DNA of 64,000 nt from Ctena decussata (taxonomy: Eukaryota; Mollusca; Bivalvia; Lucinida; Lucinidae): NCBI GenBank assembly GCA_963989385.1, contig OZ022511.1, positions 6,696,001 through 6,760,000 on the forward strand. The letters are read 5' to 3'. The translations under genes were made by a program, and so were the position numbers. The notes beneath the pieces were generated by a model. It was not told the DNA's origin and did not search any database. It worked only from the letters and a program-made list of their open reading frames with translations. Below are positions 45,885 through 56,309 of this stretch, one piece after another. Numbering within the stretch: the first letter of the stretch is position 1; each line of letters opens with the position of its first letter.

Positions 45885-48092
45885 TAGCCCAAAGGGCAAC
45901 AATTGCTCACCTGAGAGACATTGTAAACCTATAGGGATATTTAAGATGCTCAAGGGCAGCTAACTCCACAGTCAGTGGTCCAATCAGGCTGAAAATTAAA
46001 CTCATCCAAAACATTATGTATGCAAGTTTAAAAAGTATCCGATCAAGAGCACAATAGACCGAGCTGTCAAGGGCAGCTAACTTCGTAGTGGTTGGCCTGA
46101 TCTGGCCAAAATTTGAACTTGTTTAAGATATTATGCATTTCCTCATTACCTGCAAGTTTGAAAAGGATCGGATCAGTAGAAACCAAGAAAAAGTGGTGAC
46201 ATTGATTTTTTGGATGCTCAGGGCAGGTACTCCATATGTCAGTGGTGGGATCTAGCCGAAATGCTAACTAATCCAAGCTTTTATGCATATCCTCTACCTG
46301 CAAGTATGAAGAGGATCCGATGAAAAATGAAAATGTGATGACGTTGTTTTCTCCATTATAAGACTATGGGATTTTTTTCAAACGCTCAAGGGCAGCTAAC
46401 GCTCCGTAGTCTGTGCTCGAATCCGGCCAAATTTCGAACTCATCCACGCTCTTATGTATGTCATCATTACCTGCAAGTATGATAAGAATCTAATCAAAAA
46501 CCTTGATTGCAGCATCCTGAAAGTCAAACTTGCTCGAGATATTGTCATGCCCTACATTTGTGTGAATTTATTTTAAAATCCGTTGAGAAATGTAGGTGCT
46601 AGAGCGCTGACAAAGTTTTTCTAAAAATAGCCACAGTGACCTTGACCTTGGGCACAGCACCCTGAAAGTCGAACTTGCTCGAGATATTGTCATGCCCTAC
46701 ATTTGTGTGAATTTATTTTAAAATCCATGGAGAAATGAAGGTGCTAGGGCGATGACAAAGTTTTTCTAAAAATAGCCACAGTGACCTTGACCTTGAGCAC
46801 AGCACCCTGAAAGTCGAACTTGCTCGAGATATTGTCATGCCCTACATTTGTGTGAATTTATTTTAAAATCCATTGGGAAATGTAGGTGCTAGAGCGCTGA
46901 CAAAGTTTTTCTAAAAACAGCTACAGTGACCTTGACCTTGGGCACAGCACCCTGGAAGTCAAACTTGTTTGAGATATTGTCATGCCCTACATTTGTGTGA
47001 AGTTAATTTAAAATCCGTTGAGAAATGTAGGCGCTAGAGCGATGACCAAGTTTTTCTAAAAATAGCCACAGTGACCTTGACATTGGGTGCAGCACCCTGA
47101 AACTCAAACTTGTTCGAGATAATGTCATGCCCTACATTTGTGTGACGTTATTTTAAAATCTGCTGAGAAATGTAGGTGCTAGAGTGATGACAAAGTTTTT
47201 CTAAAAATAGCCACAGTGACCTTGACCTTGGGTGCAGCATCCTGAAAGTCAAACTTGCTCGAGATATTGTCATGCCCTACATTTGTGTGAAATTATTTTA
47301 ATATCTGCTGAGAAATGTAGGTGCTAGAGCGCTGACAATTTTTTTCTAAAAATAGCCACAGTGACCTTGACCTTGGGCGCAGCATCCTGAAAGTCGAACT
47401 TGCTCGAGGTATTGTCATGCCCTACATTTGTGTGAAGTCATTTTAAAATCTGTTGAGAAATGTAGGCAATAGAGCGATGACAAAGTTTTTCTAAAAATAT
47501 GTGATGATGTGTTGTTTTCTCCATTATAACACTATGGGTTTTTTTTCAAACGCTCAAGGGCAGCTAACTCCGTAGTCTGTGCTCGAATCCGGCCAAATTT
47601 CGAACTCATCCAAGCTCTTATGTATGTCATCATTACCTGCAAGTATGATAAGGATCTAAGCGAAAACAGTTGAGAAAACTGGATGACGCCATTTTCGCCA
47701 TTATAACCCTATGGGATTTTTTCCAAACGCTCAAGGGCAGCTAACTCCGTAGTCTGTGCTCGAATCCGGCCAAATTTCGAACTCATCCAAGCTCTTGTGT
47801 ATGTCATCATTACCTGCAAGTATGATAAGGATCTAATCATAAACAGTCGAGAAAACGTGACTGTCATGGAAACCAGAGTTCTGAGCTGATCGGCACCAAA
47901 ACCTAATGCAGCCTTTCCCCCACCCCAATGATGCTTCAGATAAAATTTGATTGCGATCGGCCCACTGGTCTCTGAGATATTTATGTTTGAAAGTGTTGAC
48001 GCACGCACGCACGCACGGACCCACGGACGGACGACAGCTCGACTCCCATCCTATAAGCTCACCTCTGAGCCTTCGGCTCAGGTGAGCTAAAA
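45885..48092 (+). mobile_element. SAT-C element with seven-unit 145-bp array
   Basis: The left end has GCTCACCTGAGAGAC and the right end GGCTCAGGTGAGCTAAAAA, as in SAT-B. The body holds a tandem array at 46510-47500. The CCTGAAAGTC block recurs at 46516, 46661, 46806, 46951, 47096, 47241 and 47386, exactly 145 bases each time. Each unit has CAGTGACCTTGACCTTGGG. The array is flanked by three copies of a longer unit (46340-46500, 47505-47660, 47690-47850) that starts near CGCTCAAGGGCAGCTAAC. A GCACGCACGCACG and GGACGGACG run precedes the right end. Confidence 0.85.
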
Positions 48093-48678
48093 ATTAACTA
48101 ACTGCATCACTGAAAAGTATTAGCTTTCCTAAACATTTCCTGAAAATTTGAGATGGTTACCATTATTCATTACTGAGATATAGACTTTGGAGCATATAGG
48201 TAGCGCAGTTTCTTAATATGACGTTATTAACGTCACATAAGTATGTTTTGACGTCAACGTCATTACGTTTGTTTTAACGAGCTTTCGGTGCTTGTTACAC
48301 AAAATAATTTGGACAAAAAGTGTGTTTACTCATTTTCAATGTGTATTTCATAGCACACACATCACAATTTCCATGATTAAACAGTCTTTCTCAAATGGTA
48401 GGTCTTTTTAATGGTATACCATATGTTTTCAAGGCTTTGGGGTTACCGTGGAATAAGCGTTGTCATGGCAACATATATCATATTTATAACTGGATTTTGT
48501 CTGAATTCATAGGCTTTCTGATTTATCTCAACGCCTAAGGTATTTTCATGGAAATAAAGAAAGGTCCGAAAAAACATTAATTTTAGTGGTTTTCATCCGT
48601 TCACAACGTAATTATTACGTAATGTCATTAAGCCCGGTTTTCACAGAGAACGGCTCAATTATACATGTATAAACTTAC

Positions 48679-48810
48679 TTGTGCAATCTGTATCCCAATA
48701 ATCAGTTGCACAGGCACACGTTCCTTTTTGGCAGGGAGACACAATTACGCACTGGGTGTTCGACAACGCACTACAGTCACTCGCAGTATCACATGGTGAG
48801 CCAAGAACAA
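48679..48810 (-). CDS. Exon 5: 7-Cys module
   Basis: A 132-base symmetric phase-1 exon (44 codons). The acceptor is TTTACAG and the donor GTAAGT. The translation starts VVLGSPCDTASDC, continues with TCACATDYWDTDC, and has seven cysteines. The LGSPC start and CAC core place it with the other EB-like modules. The intron after it is the longest in the window (17.4 kb) and contains the LINE, the Gypsy element, the palindrome and the 145-bp array. Confidence 0.83.
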
Positions 48811-49009
48811 CTGTAAAATATAAGATATAGCGCACAGCTCCAAATAAGGTAGGGTTCTGGTAATAGGATCTGGTATGATAAGTACCGCTTTTGACCCCAT
48901 TCAAATTCTCTTATAAATGCATAGTTTCTATTTTTCTCATCTGTGCACATGGGCACAAACAGAAACTGTAAATGTATTTCAGAGACAAACAGCTCCCTGC
49001 AGGAACATG

Positions 49010-49092
49010 CCATCATCGATGCGACATACATGTAATAACGTCGCATCAACGTCAGTACTGCGTCAGTTCGACGTCATGTGCCCGCCGGGTGA
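49010..49092. repeat. TGACGTCA-rich short repeat
   Basis: AACGTCGCATCAACGTCAG and GTTCGACGTCATGTGCCCGC, as in the other members. Confidence 0.55.
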
Positions 49093-49239
49093 TGTCCCCG
49101 CCAGTCCATTCGCATCCCCTAGCGCTATGTCGATAACATCTATCAAGTTTTTTTTCAAGAGCATTTGAAATGTCCTTGAAAACTGCGTCAAAATTAGCAA
49201 AACCTCATTATCTCTCCGGTTTGTCATAATTGTAGAGTC

Positions 49240-49520
49240 AAGTCTGATCACATTCCACCCTCTAGTTCAGGAAAACATAATTCTAGTGAAAAGTTCCACT
49301 AAGACCTTGAAAATGGGGTCAATGTCATCAAAATCTAATCAGCTCTTAAGTTTGTATCAATTGTTTATCTACGCAAGTTTGTAGAAAATCCACCCTCTGG
49401 GTCAAAAATATTCTACATACAAGACTAAGACATTGAAAAAGGTTTCAGTCACTAAAAACAAAACATGTCTAAAAACTGTCACGCTTATATATCCATGCAA
49501 ATCTAATTACTATAGATCTA
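49240..49520 (+). repeat. Degenerate SAT-A units
   Basis: Contains ACCTTGAAAATGGGGTCAATGTC and AATCTAATCAGCTCTTAAG blocks like those of SAT-A, without the element ends. Confidence 0.5.
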
Positions 49521-50099
49521 AGAAATATCTCATTTTAGGGAAATTTAAAAGGACTTCTTCGATTAAGGCGAGGATTTTCCCCATTAGACCGGCGCGACAG
49601 GTCCGAATTTTCAAAAGTATAAAGTGTGCAAATTTTTCTTAGCGGAGCTTCCACAAATATGTTAGCCGTATGAAATCAGATCATTTGTGATTCAGACCCA
49701 AAGACATGGGGAGATAATCCAGTCTGACCCTACCTACTATAAATTCAAGGTTTTCGCATACCTCATTTTTTAAGTTAATAAAAATATTGAAATCAGTCAT
49801 TCATTCCATACATTTTGTCATAAATGCATGCTAAATACATGCATGTCACAATACAAAGCAATGATTTTCTTCTTGTTACGCCTGACTGGCATTTAAACAT
49901 GCAAAGCCACAGTTATACTTCCGGTCAAAGCGACCAAAAGAGAACGCTTCACTATAACTAAAATACAAGTACTTCCCCCCCCCATGACCCAGCATTTCCT
50001 TCATGCAGCAGACTTATGCGATGTAAGAAAGCAATATATATGAGTGGGAAGCTGGGTCACGGGGGGAACGATACTCAATGAACCAAAGAAGAAGAATGG

Positions 50100-50640
50100 T
50101 CAACAGTAGCACTGTGATCTTCAAGGATTATATTGTGTACCATGACCTTGAAATGAGGTCAAGGTCACATACATATAGTCAAAACTATCCAGTGTTGTCT
50201 GTTATGTAAGTAATGTAAGTCAAAAAAGGGTGAAATGTATACAATAAATCATTATTTCAACGATCAGTTTGAGGATAATTGACATTTTATCTCAACAATG
50301 ACGTCAACGTCAACGTATGTTTAACGTACTTTACATAGACACAAACACTTGAAAATTCATTTGTCATGCAAGTTACAAGTCATAGTCATAAATGCAAAAC
50401 AAAAGTCAGTGATCCGTATAACTTTTAAATCATGGGGAAAATTCACGCCTTAAGCATAGAAGTCCTTTGTAAGTTGGCTTTTGGCCTTGAGAAAGGAGTC
50501 AAGGTCACTGAACTACAGTCCACTCTTGGGACTGTCCCAAAAGTAAATCTATGCGAGTTTGGTGGGAATCAAACCACTGGCTCAGGAGATATATCAATTT
50601 AACCGAAAATTTCACACATCTAAGGTCAAGTTAATTTTGT
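50100..50640 (+). repeat. Degenerate SAT-A-like units
   Basis: Two blocks with ACCTTGAAATGAGGTCAAGG and TGGGACTGTCCCAAAAGT similarity to the array units. Strongly diverged. Confidence 0.4.
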
Positions 50641-50701
50641 GTTGGCTGTTAAATAAACGTTTGGAGCTGTCCTACAGTATACATTTTCAATGATTATCAA
50701 A

Positions 50702-51044
50702 TGAGCCGCGACGTGAGATCCCAACAAAGTGGTTGTGCGCCCAGCGCAGACTCAGATCAGCCGCGACATGAGAAAACCAACAAAGTGGTTGTGCGCCCCG
50801 CGCAGACTCAGATCAGCCTGGGCATCCGCCTAGTCAGACCAGGCTCATTGCTTAGCGCTAAAAGGGTAGCTAAAGGTCTGAGCTACTTCCAAGCGGAAAG
50901 CAAAGACGTTGATCAGGCTGAGCGGATTGAGCTACCCTTTAAGCGCTTAGCAATGAGCCTGGTCTGACTAGGCGGATGCCCAGGCTGATCTGAGTCTGCG
51001 CTGGGCGCACAACCACTTTGTTGGTTTTCTCATGTCGCGGCTCA
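50702..51044. mobile_element. MITE-A copy 8 with repeated left end
   Basis: The left end, GCCGCGACRTGAGA with the CAACAAAGTGGTTGTGCGCC block after it, is present twice (50704 and 50761). The right end is CTCATGTCGCGGCTCA. The centre differs from other copies, with GGTCTGACTAGGCGGATG and its complement. Confidence 0.85.
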
Positions 51045-51109
51045 ATTACTGTTGACTCTCGTTAAACCAAACACTGATTTCCCTTAGTATCCATTTTACA
51101 TCACATAGT

Positions 51110-51275
51110 TTGGAGACATCCCTATTTTGCTTTACATTTCAGCTTCTGTTATCTCAGACTACTGGTATCTCAAAGTAAATTTTCTGGGACCAGAAAATTT
51201 ACTTGGATATCAGTAGCCTGAGATAAAGTAGATTTCGACTCTGAGATATCGAGATTTGACTGCTAAAAAATTCGA
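51110..51275. repeat. GGGACC-centred palindromic repeat
   Basis: AAGTAAATTTTCTGG and CCAGAAAATTTACTT flank a short centre, with AGCTTCTGTTATCTCAGAC outside it. Confidence 0.6.
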
Positions 51276-51334
51276 AATGAACTTTCATGGGGCCAAATAT
51301 GGGCCTTATCATACCAGATCCTTTCTGAGATAAC

Positions 51335-51475
51335 ATTTTCAATAAAATATACGTTGTGATTCCTCATTAGAGCCGCCTCGCATCGGCAGTTCTAATGATG
51401 CGAAGCGGTTCTAATGAGAAGTCACAACATTTATTTCTATGTGGTTCTGATGAGGAGTCATAATTTATGAGAAAA
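51335..51475. repeat. TTGTGACC-family hairpin repeat
   Basis: GTTGTGATTCCTCATTAGAG and its complement near 51415-51432, around GCCTCGCATCGGC. Confidence 0.55.
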
Positions 51476-51489
51476 AAACAACAACAACA

Positions 51490-51800
51490 AAAACCCAGTC
51501 AACTCTTGATATCACGATGTCGAACTTCAGCCCAAACTACTGACATCTCAAAGTAAATTTTCTGGTACCAGAATGTATTTCCCAGTCTTATTTCCATTTT
51601 ATGTCCTCATTTTTCAAACTACTGATATCTCGAAGTAAATTTTCTGGTACCAGAAAATTTACTTTGTGATATCAGAAGTTTAAGATAAGAGGAGTATATC
51701 AGTAGTTTGAGATAAGAGGAGTTGAAATGTAAACAAAAATAGGAAATACATTCTTTGATATAAGAAGATACATTGAGATATCAAATTTTGAGATATCGGG
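51490..51800. repeat. GGTACC-centred palindromic repeats
   Basis: Two units. The second contains a perfect 32-base palindrome (51633-51664) centred on GGTACC. Confidence 0.7.
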
Positions 51801-51862
51801 AGTTGACTCGATCGCCATTTTGGATATCGGTAAGAACAATTGTGTCTCATCACCATTATAAT

Positions 51863-52100
51863 TGAGCCGCGACACGACAAAATCAACAATGTGGTTGTGC
51901 GCCCAGCGCAGACTCAGATCAGCCTGGGCATCCGCCCAGTCTGATCAGAGTCTTCGCTGTCCGCATCAAGGTAGCTTACATCCCTAGCTACCCTTTAAGC
52001 CCTTAGCGAAGAGTCTGATCGGACTGGGCGGTTGCCCAGGCTGATTTGAGTCTGTACCGGGCGCACAACCACTTTGATTGTTTTCTCGTGTCGTGGCTCA
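51863..52100. mobile_element. MITE-A copy 9
   Basis: TGAGCCGCGACACGAC to CTCGTGTCGTGGCTCA. ATT precedes GAGCC and follows GGCTC. Confidence 0.88.
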
Positions 52101-52492
52101 TTATGTTATATATGTACATATACAGATTATTTTAACGCTTTGTTACTTGTTGTGATTGTGGGGATCCACGTTAAGGAGGCCTTAGCATACCGCAAGTCCC
52201 TCAGCTCTCCTGGCTGCGTCTTTGACTCGGCGGTGCGTCTTGGACAATCGGTGCCATCTTTCTTTGGTCAACTGACCAAAAAAGATTGTACCTCTCTTCA
52301 CGTTCGACGCACGAACGGAGGGTATGAGAACGTAACCGAAACTAAATACCTTAAGAAGGTTACAGGGTAAAAAGGTTTACAAAAATGGCCGCCAGTGGTC
52401 GCACGCCAGTACAGTATCAAAGGTCCCTTATATTGAAAATGGAACTATTTCAAAGAAGAGTACATTATGCGTTAATGGATAAAACAACTTAC

Positions 52493-52621
52493 GTATGCAC
52501 AGTCCAGCATCATGTTTATACGTGCTTGCACAGCTGCACGTGTTAGCGTCGGTGTCGCACACCGCATTAGAAACGCAGTCATCGTTATCAGCACAAGTCG
52601 TCGCTTGTCCATTTGCCTTGA
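52493..52621 (-). CDS. Exon 4: 6-Cys EB module
   Basis: A 129-base symmetric phase-1 exon (43 codons). The acceptor is TTTCAG and the donor a perfect GTAAGT. The translation contains VKANGQATTCADNDDC, ANTCSCASTY and GLCI, with six cysteines. It is paralogous to exon 2, with a shorter loop between the C-x-C pair and the last cysteine. A 235-bp hairpin repeat (MITE-A copy 10, from 52676) lies 55 bases upstream of the acceptor. Confidence 0.85.
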
Positions 52622-52674
52622 CTGAAACATCGTAAAAAATCAAAATTTGAGATAGCTAAAATAATTACCATCAT

Positions 52675-52910
52675 AAGCCGCGACACCAGAAAACTAACAA
52701 AGTGGTTGTGCGCCCAGCGCAGACTCAGATCAGCCTGGGCATTCACCCAGTCTGATCAGACTATTCGCTGAGTGCTTAAAGGGAAGCTAAGAATCTAAGC
52801 TACCTCAAAGCGGGCAGCGAAGACTCTGAATAGACTGGGCGGATGCCCAGGTTGATCTAAGTCTGCGCTGCGGGCACAACCATTTTGTTGGTTTTCTCGT
52901 GTCGCGGCTC
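52675..52910. mobile_element. MITE-A copy 10
   Basis: AAGCCGCGACACCAG to CTCGTGTCGCGGCTC. It ends 55 bases upstream (in gene orientation) of the exon 4 acceptor. Confidence 0.85.
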
Positions 52911-53025
52911 TAAACTTTTCCAGCACAGGGTTGCATCCAAAGATGCAGAGGGAACGACAAACCGTGTAGGTCCTGGTATGATCAGGGTCTGCATTGGTTC
53001 CTCTGACCTACCTGTCTCAATACTT

Positions 53026-53100
53026 AGTACATGTAGCTCAGTGGGTTAATCGCTGGCCTACAGATCTAGCGGACCGGGTTCGAGCCCCGCTTGAGGCGAG
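53026..53100 (+). repeat. tRNA-derived SINE head
   Basis: TGTAGCTCAGTGGGTTAATC and GGGTTCGAGCCCCGC give A- and B-box matches. No clear 3' body. Confidence 0.55.
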
Positions 53101-53464
53101 AATCTGTCGTGGTGTCATGGCTTTAAACACATGTATAATGTTGTTTAGGGTTGTAAATCAAATCAAATAAGTGCATGCTCAGAAATTTCTGCCTTTACCT
53201 GAAACATTTAACTTATAATATTAATTCAAATACATGGAAAAACTCGCATACTTATACCTGATACTGAAGGACACCCCTATTTTTGCATGTCATAACTAAA
53301 GATGTCAATATTTACTTTCAATTCTTTGGTAGACTTTCAGCGTGAAACAAACAGACTTGACTGGAAAGGCTGCCATTATCGAGTACTTTTGTTTAGTGAT
53401 TGATGGGTATACATTGGAACACAATGCATTTTTTAACTCATGGCCGTTTGTTGTCACTGAGTTT

Positions 53465-54943
53465 TGTGTATTTTACGAGTCCAAGCATTAACAACGCATT
53501 CCAAAGTTTCGGATGAGGCTAACAAGGTTTGTTTTTGCACCAAGTAGGTCATAATCAGTTATCCTGACAGGTCATTATTATTTTTTCCTATCTATTCAAT
53601 GCAAATTTTGTTTAGACGCGTTCTTAGTATTCCGATAAAAACGTAATTTTTCACATGTATTTTACGAGTCAAGCCAAAGTCACCCAGTATTTAAAAAAGA
53701 AAGAAACCTATTGCCTGCCTCGAAAGGGAGACAACCCACCACTGGTCATTGAAGAACTATTGTATTTCTTATCGAATATGCTTCGTGGAAAATAAGTATC
53801 ACGTTTCATAAAATTATTTTACGGGACGTATTTTACGGGACAATTATTTTGAGTAATACAAGAAGGGAACCAGCAAGAAGCAGATTTACTCTTACAAAGA
53901 GCACATTATCTTATTCATTTAAAATGTACATATAAGCGGCCATTTGGAAGCTGCAAAAGACTGAAAACACCGGATAAATTTTCATTTTTTGAAGTTTTCA
54001 TATTATGATTTCATGATTCAACAAAATACTCATTTAGTATTTACCCATTTTTTAAACTGAATTTGATATGTGCATATATGCGCTAAATGTTTTCTACTGA
54101 TTGTAATGTGCAATTAAAATGAAACGCTGGTGCACTGTGGTCTATTTTAGGCAATAAAGCGACGTTCAAGCAGTCCCGTAAAATACAGAAATGTGTCCCG
54201 TAAAATACAATAGCAGTTCTTTGAAGAAAAAGTCGTTTCTACAAATCTGAGGATTAGAAATTACATTTATTAATCTTAGTATGCGTGTCTTTATTTTCTG
54301 CTCTAGACTGAGTAATGTGCTCTCTCTGTTTGTAAATTCAGTACGTTTTCTTGGAAAATTGGCTCAAATTTCAGGTCCGCAAAAATAAATACGCCTAATT
54401 CGCAATTTATATGGTGCTAGAAATCATGTTTTAGAACAGTTTAGTTGCCTATAAGTGTTATTGAAGTATCATTGTCATCACAAATTGGATATCTTCTTTG
54501 TTGGAAGACTGAAAAAATCCTGCGATAAAAACATAATATCAAGGTCCCGTAAAATACAAATTTAAAACAAGTTTCACTGGCTTAATATGATGACTTTATT
54601 GTGTTTTTTGTAAAATATGAGAACGTAATATACAAAAGTCAAAGATTTTTTACTTCTAGATACATTTATCTTGAAATATTCTTCTCGGAAAGTCTTCATA
54701 TTAAAACTGTTGATTTTTCAAGCTTTTTCTGTTTAAGAACTGATATGAAGAACTTTAAATGCAAAGCAGTACCGCTGATATAAAAATACGAAAAGGCTGA
54801 CAAATTGTAACACAAACACTTCTCTGTGAGTAAACATAGCACTTGTTCATGTGCCAATACCGCATTTAGTAACTTATGTTAAAACATGTATCTAAACACT
54901 AAACAGTCACTAGCACATTTTAAGATCGTGTATTTTACGGGAC
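53465..54943. repeat. Cluster of a 14-mer, GTATTTTACGGGAC, on both strands
   Basis: Near-exact matches at about 53468 and 53656 (ACGAGTC form), 53816, 53828, 54173, 54195, 54544 and 54930. Some are direct and some inverted. The surrounding sequence does not look like any repeat family above. Confidence 0.65.
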
Positions 54944-55498
54944 AGTACAGACGACAAGAATAGCAAAGCTACTCTATTAAACATATATGATTTATTTAGA
55001 CAGGCTGTAGTTTAAAACAGGAGTTGTCCTTGAGGTTTTCAAATCTATAAGTTTATGTGTTTTGCAGGAATAGTTTTCTTTCATGTTAGTTTTGTACAAT
55101 GAGATCGTATTGATTCTTTTTGATAGAAGAAGAGCATTGTGCTTTTCAGAAATAATAGAGTGAAGATTTCTATAACTTATCTTCGTCCTAAACAAAATCA
55201 ATTGCCTCTACGGTGGATTATACCCTAATACATCTAGCAGTTGCTTCAAATCTATTGGTATATACAACTCGTAGAAAACTAAAAATAAGTGTTAGTCCCT
55301 TCACGTTGTCTCTCATTATCTGAATTCACCTGATATTTATTGTGCAATACTTTAGAATTAGCTTCGTGGGATACCAAAGTTGTGAAATGACAGGGAGCGA
55401 TCTCTATATGACGTGTTTATTTTTTCGATAGTTTAACCACCCAAAACTCACACTTTCTTGAGAATCAGTGAAAATCGCAAGTCATCCATCCATATGTT

Positions 55499-55521
55499 NN
55501 NNNNNNNNNNNNNNNNNNNNN
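55499..55521. other. Assembly gap (23 N)
   Basis: Run of unknown bases. Real gap size is unknown. Confidence 0.99.
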
Positions 55522-56062
55522 AACATTCCATCCATCCCCAATACTTAGAATTTTAAACATTTTATAACAGATCATGAAGCTTGTATTACTTCAATCGTTT
55601 ACTGTTGTGTTGTTGTTGTCGTTGTGTTATTGTTTAACGTCCACGGTCAACAGCTACGGTCATGTCGGAACGGTCAGTTAACCTAACCACAATATTCCTG
55701 GGCAGGCTTAGACCTCCTAAGCGGCGAACCAGTACTAAGTGCACTTACTTTCACCAGAAAATTACAACTGCCCTTCTTGAATCAGCGGTAGGTTTCAGGA
55801 AAATTCCTTTCAATCTTGATTTAATATGAATATTTTATGATTTTATACGTGTATATAGCCCTGAACATGGGATAAAACTTTTGATCGGAGACCGAACCTT
55901 TTCACTGCTCTAACCGTTTGTTGTTAGGTTTAAGAAATCACTTTACATTATGCTTTCATGATTTTAATGCATGTTTATAGCAATGGGCAGGTGAGAGAGT
56001 GGTGAACTCAAAGATACTATTTGATTGTAGCAGAAAGCTTTTCTTACTGCGATCATTTAAGT

Positions 56063-56302
56063 TGAGCCGCGACACGTGAAAACCAACAAAGTGGCATGTG
56101 GGCCCAGCGAAGACTCAGATCAGCCTGGGCGTCCGCCCAGTCTGATCAGTGTCTTTACTTTGCGCTTAAAGGGTAGCTAAGGGTCTAAGCTAGCTCCATA
56201 CAGACAACAAAAACTCTGATCAGACAGGGCGGATGCCCAGGCTGATCTGAGTCTGCGCTGGGCGCACATGTCACTTTGTTGGTTTTCTCGTGTCGCGGCT
56301 CA
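56063..56302. mobile_element. MITE-A copy 11
   Basis: TGAGCCGCGACACGTG to CTCGTGTCGCGGCTCA, full length. Confidence 0.9.
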
Positions 56303-56309
56303 ATTTTCT

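Noticed and set aside
46510..47500. Evenly spaced repeats that could suggest a CRISPR array
   Set aside because: Units are 145 bases and similar throughout, without short conserved repeats and unique spacers. The DNA is animal.
48001..48040. GCACGCACG/GGACGGACG run as an independent microsatellite locus
   Set aside because: It is part of the conserved right-end structure of the SAT-C element, as in SAT-B.
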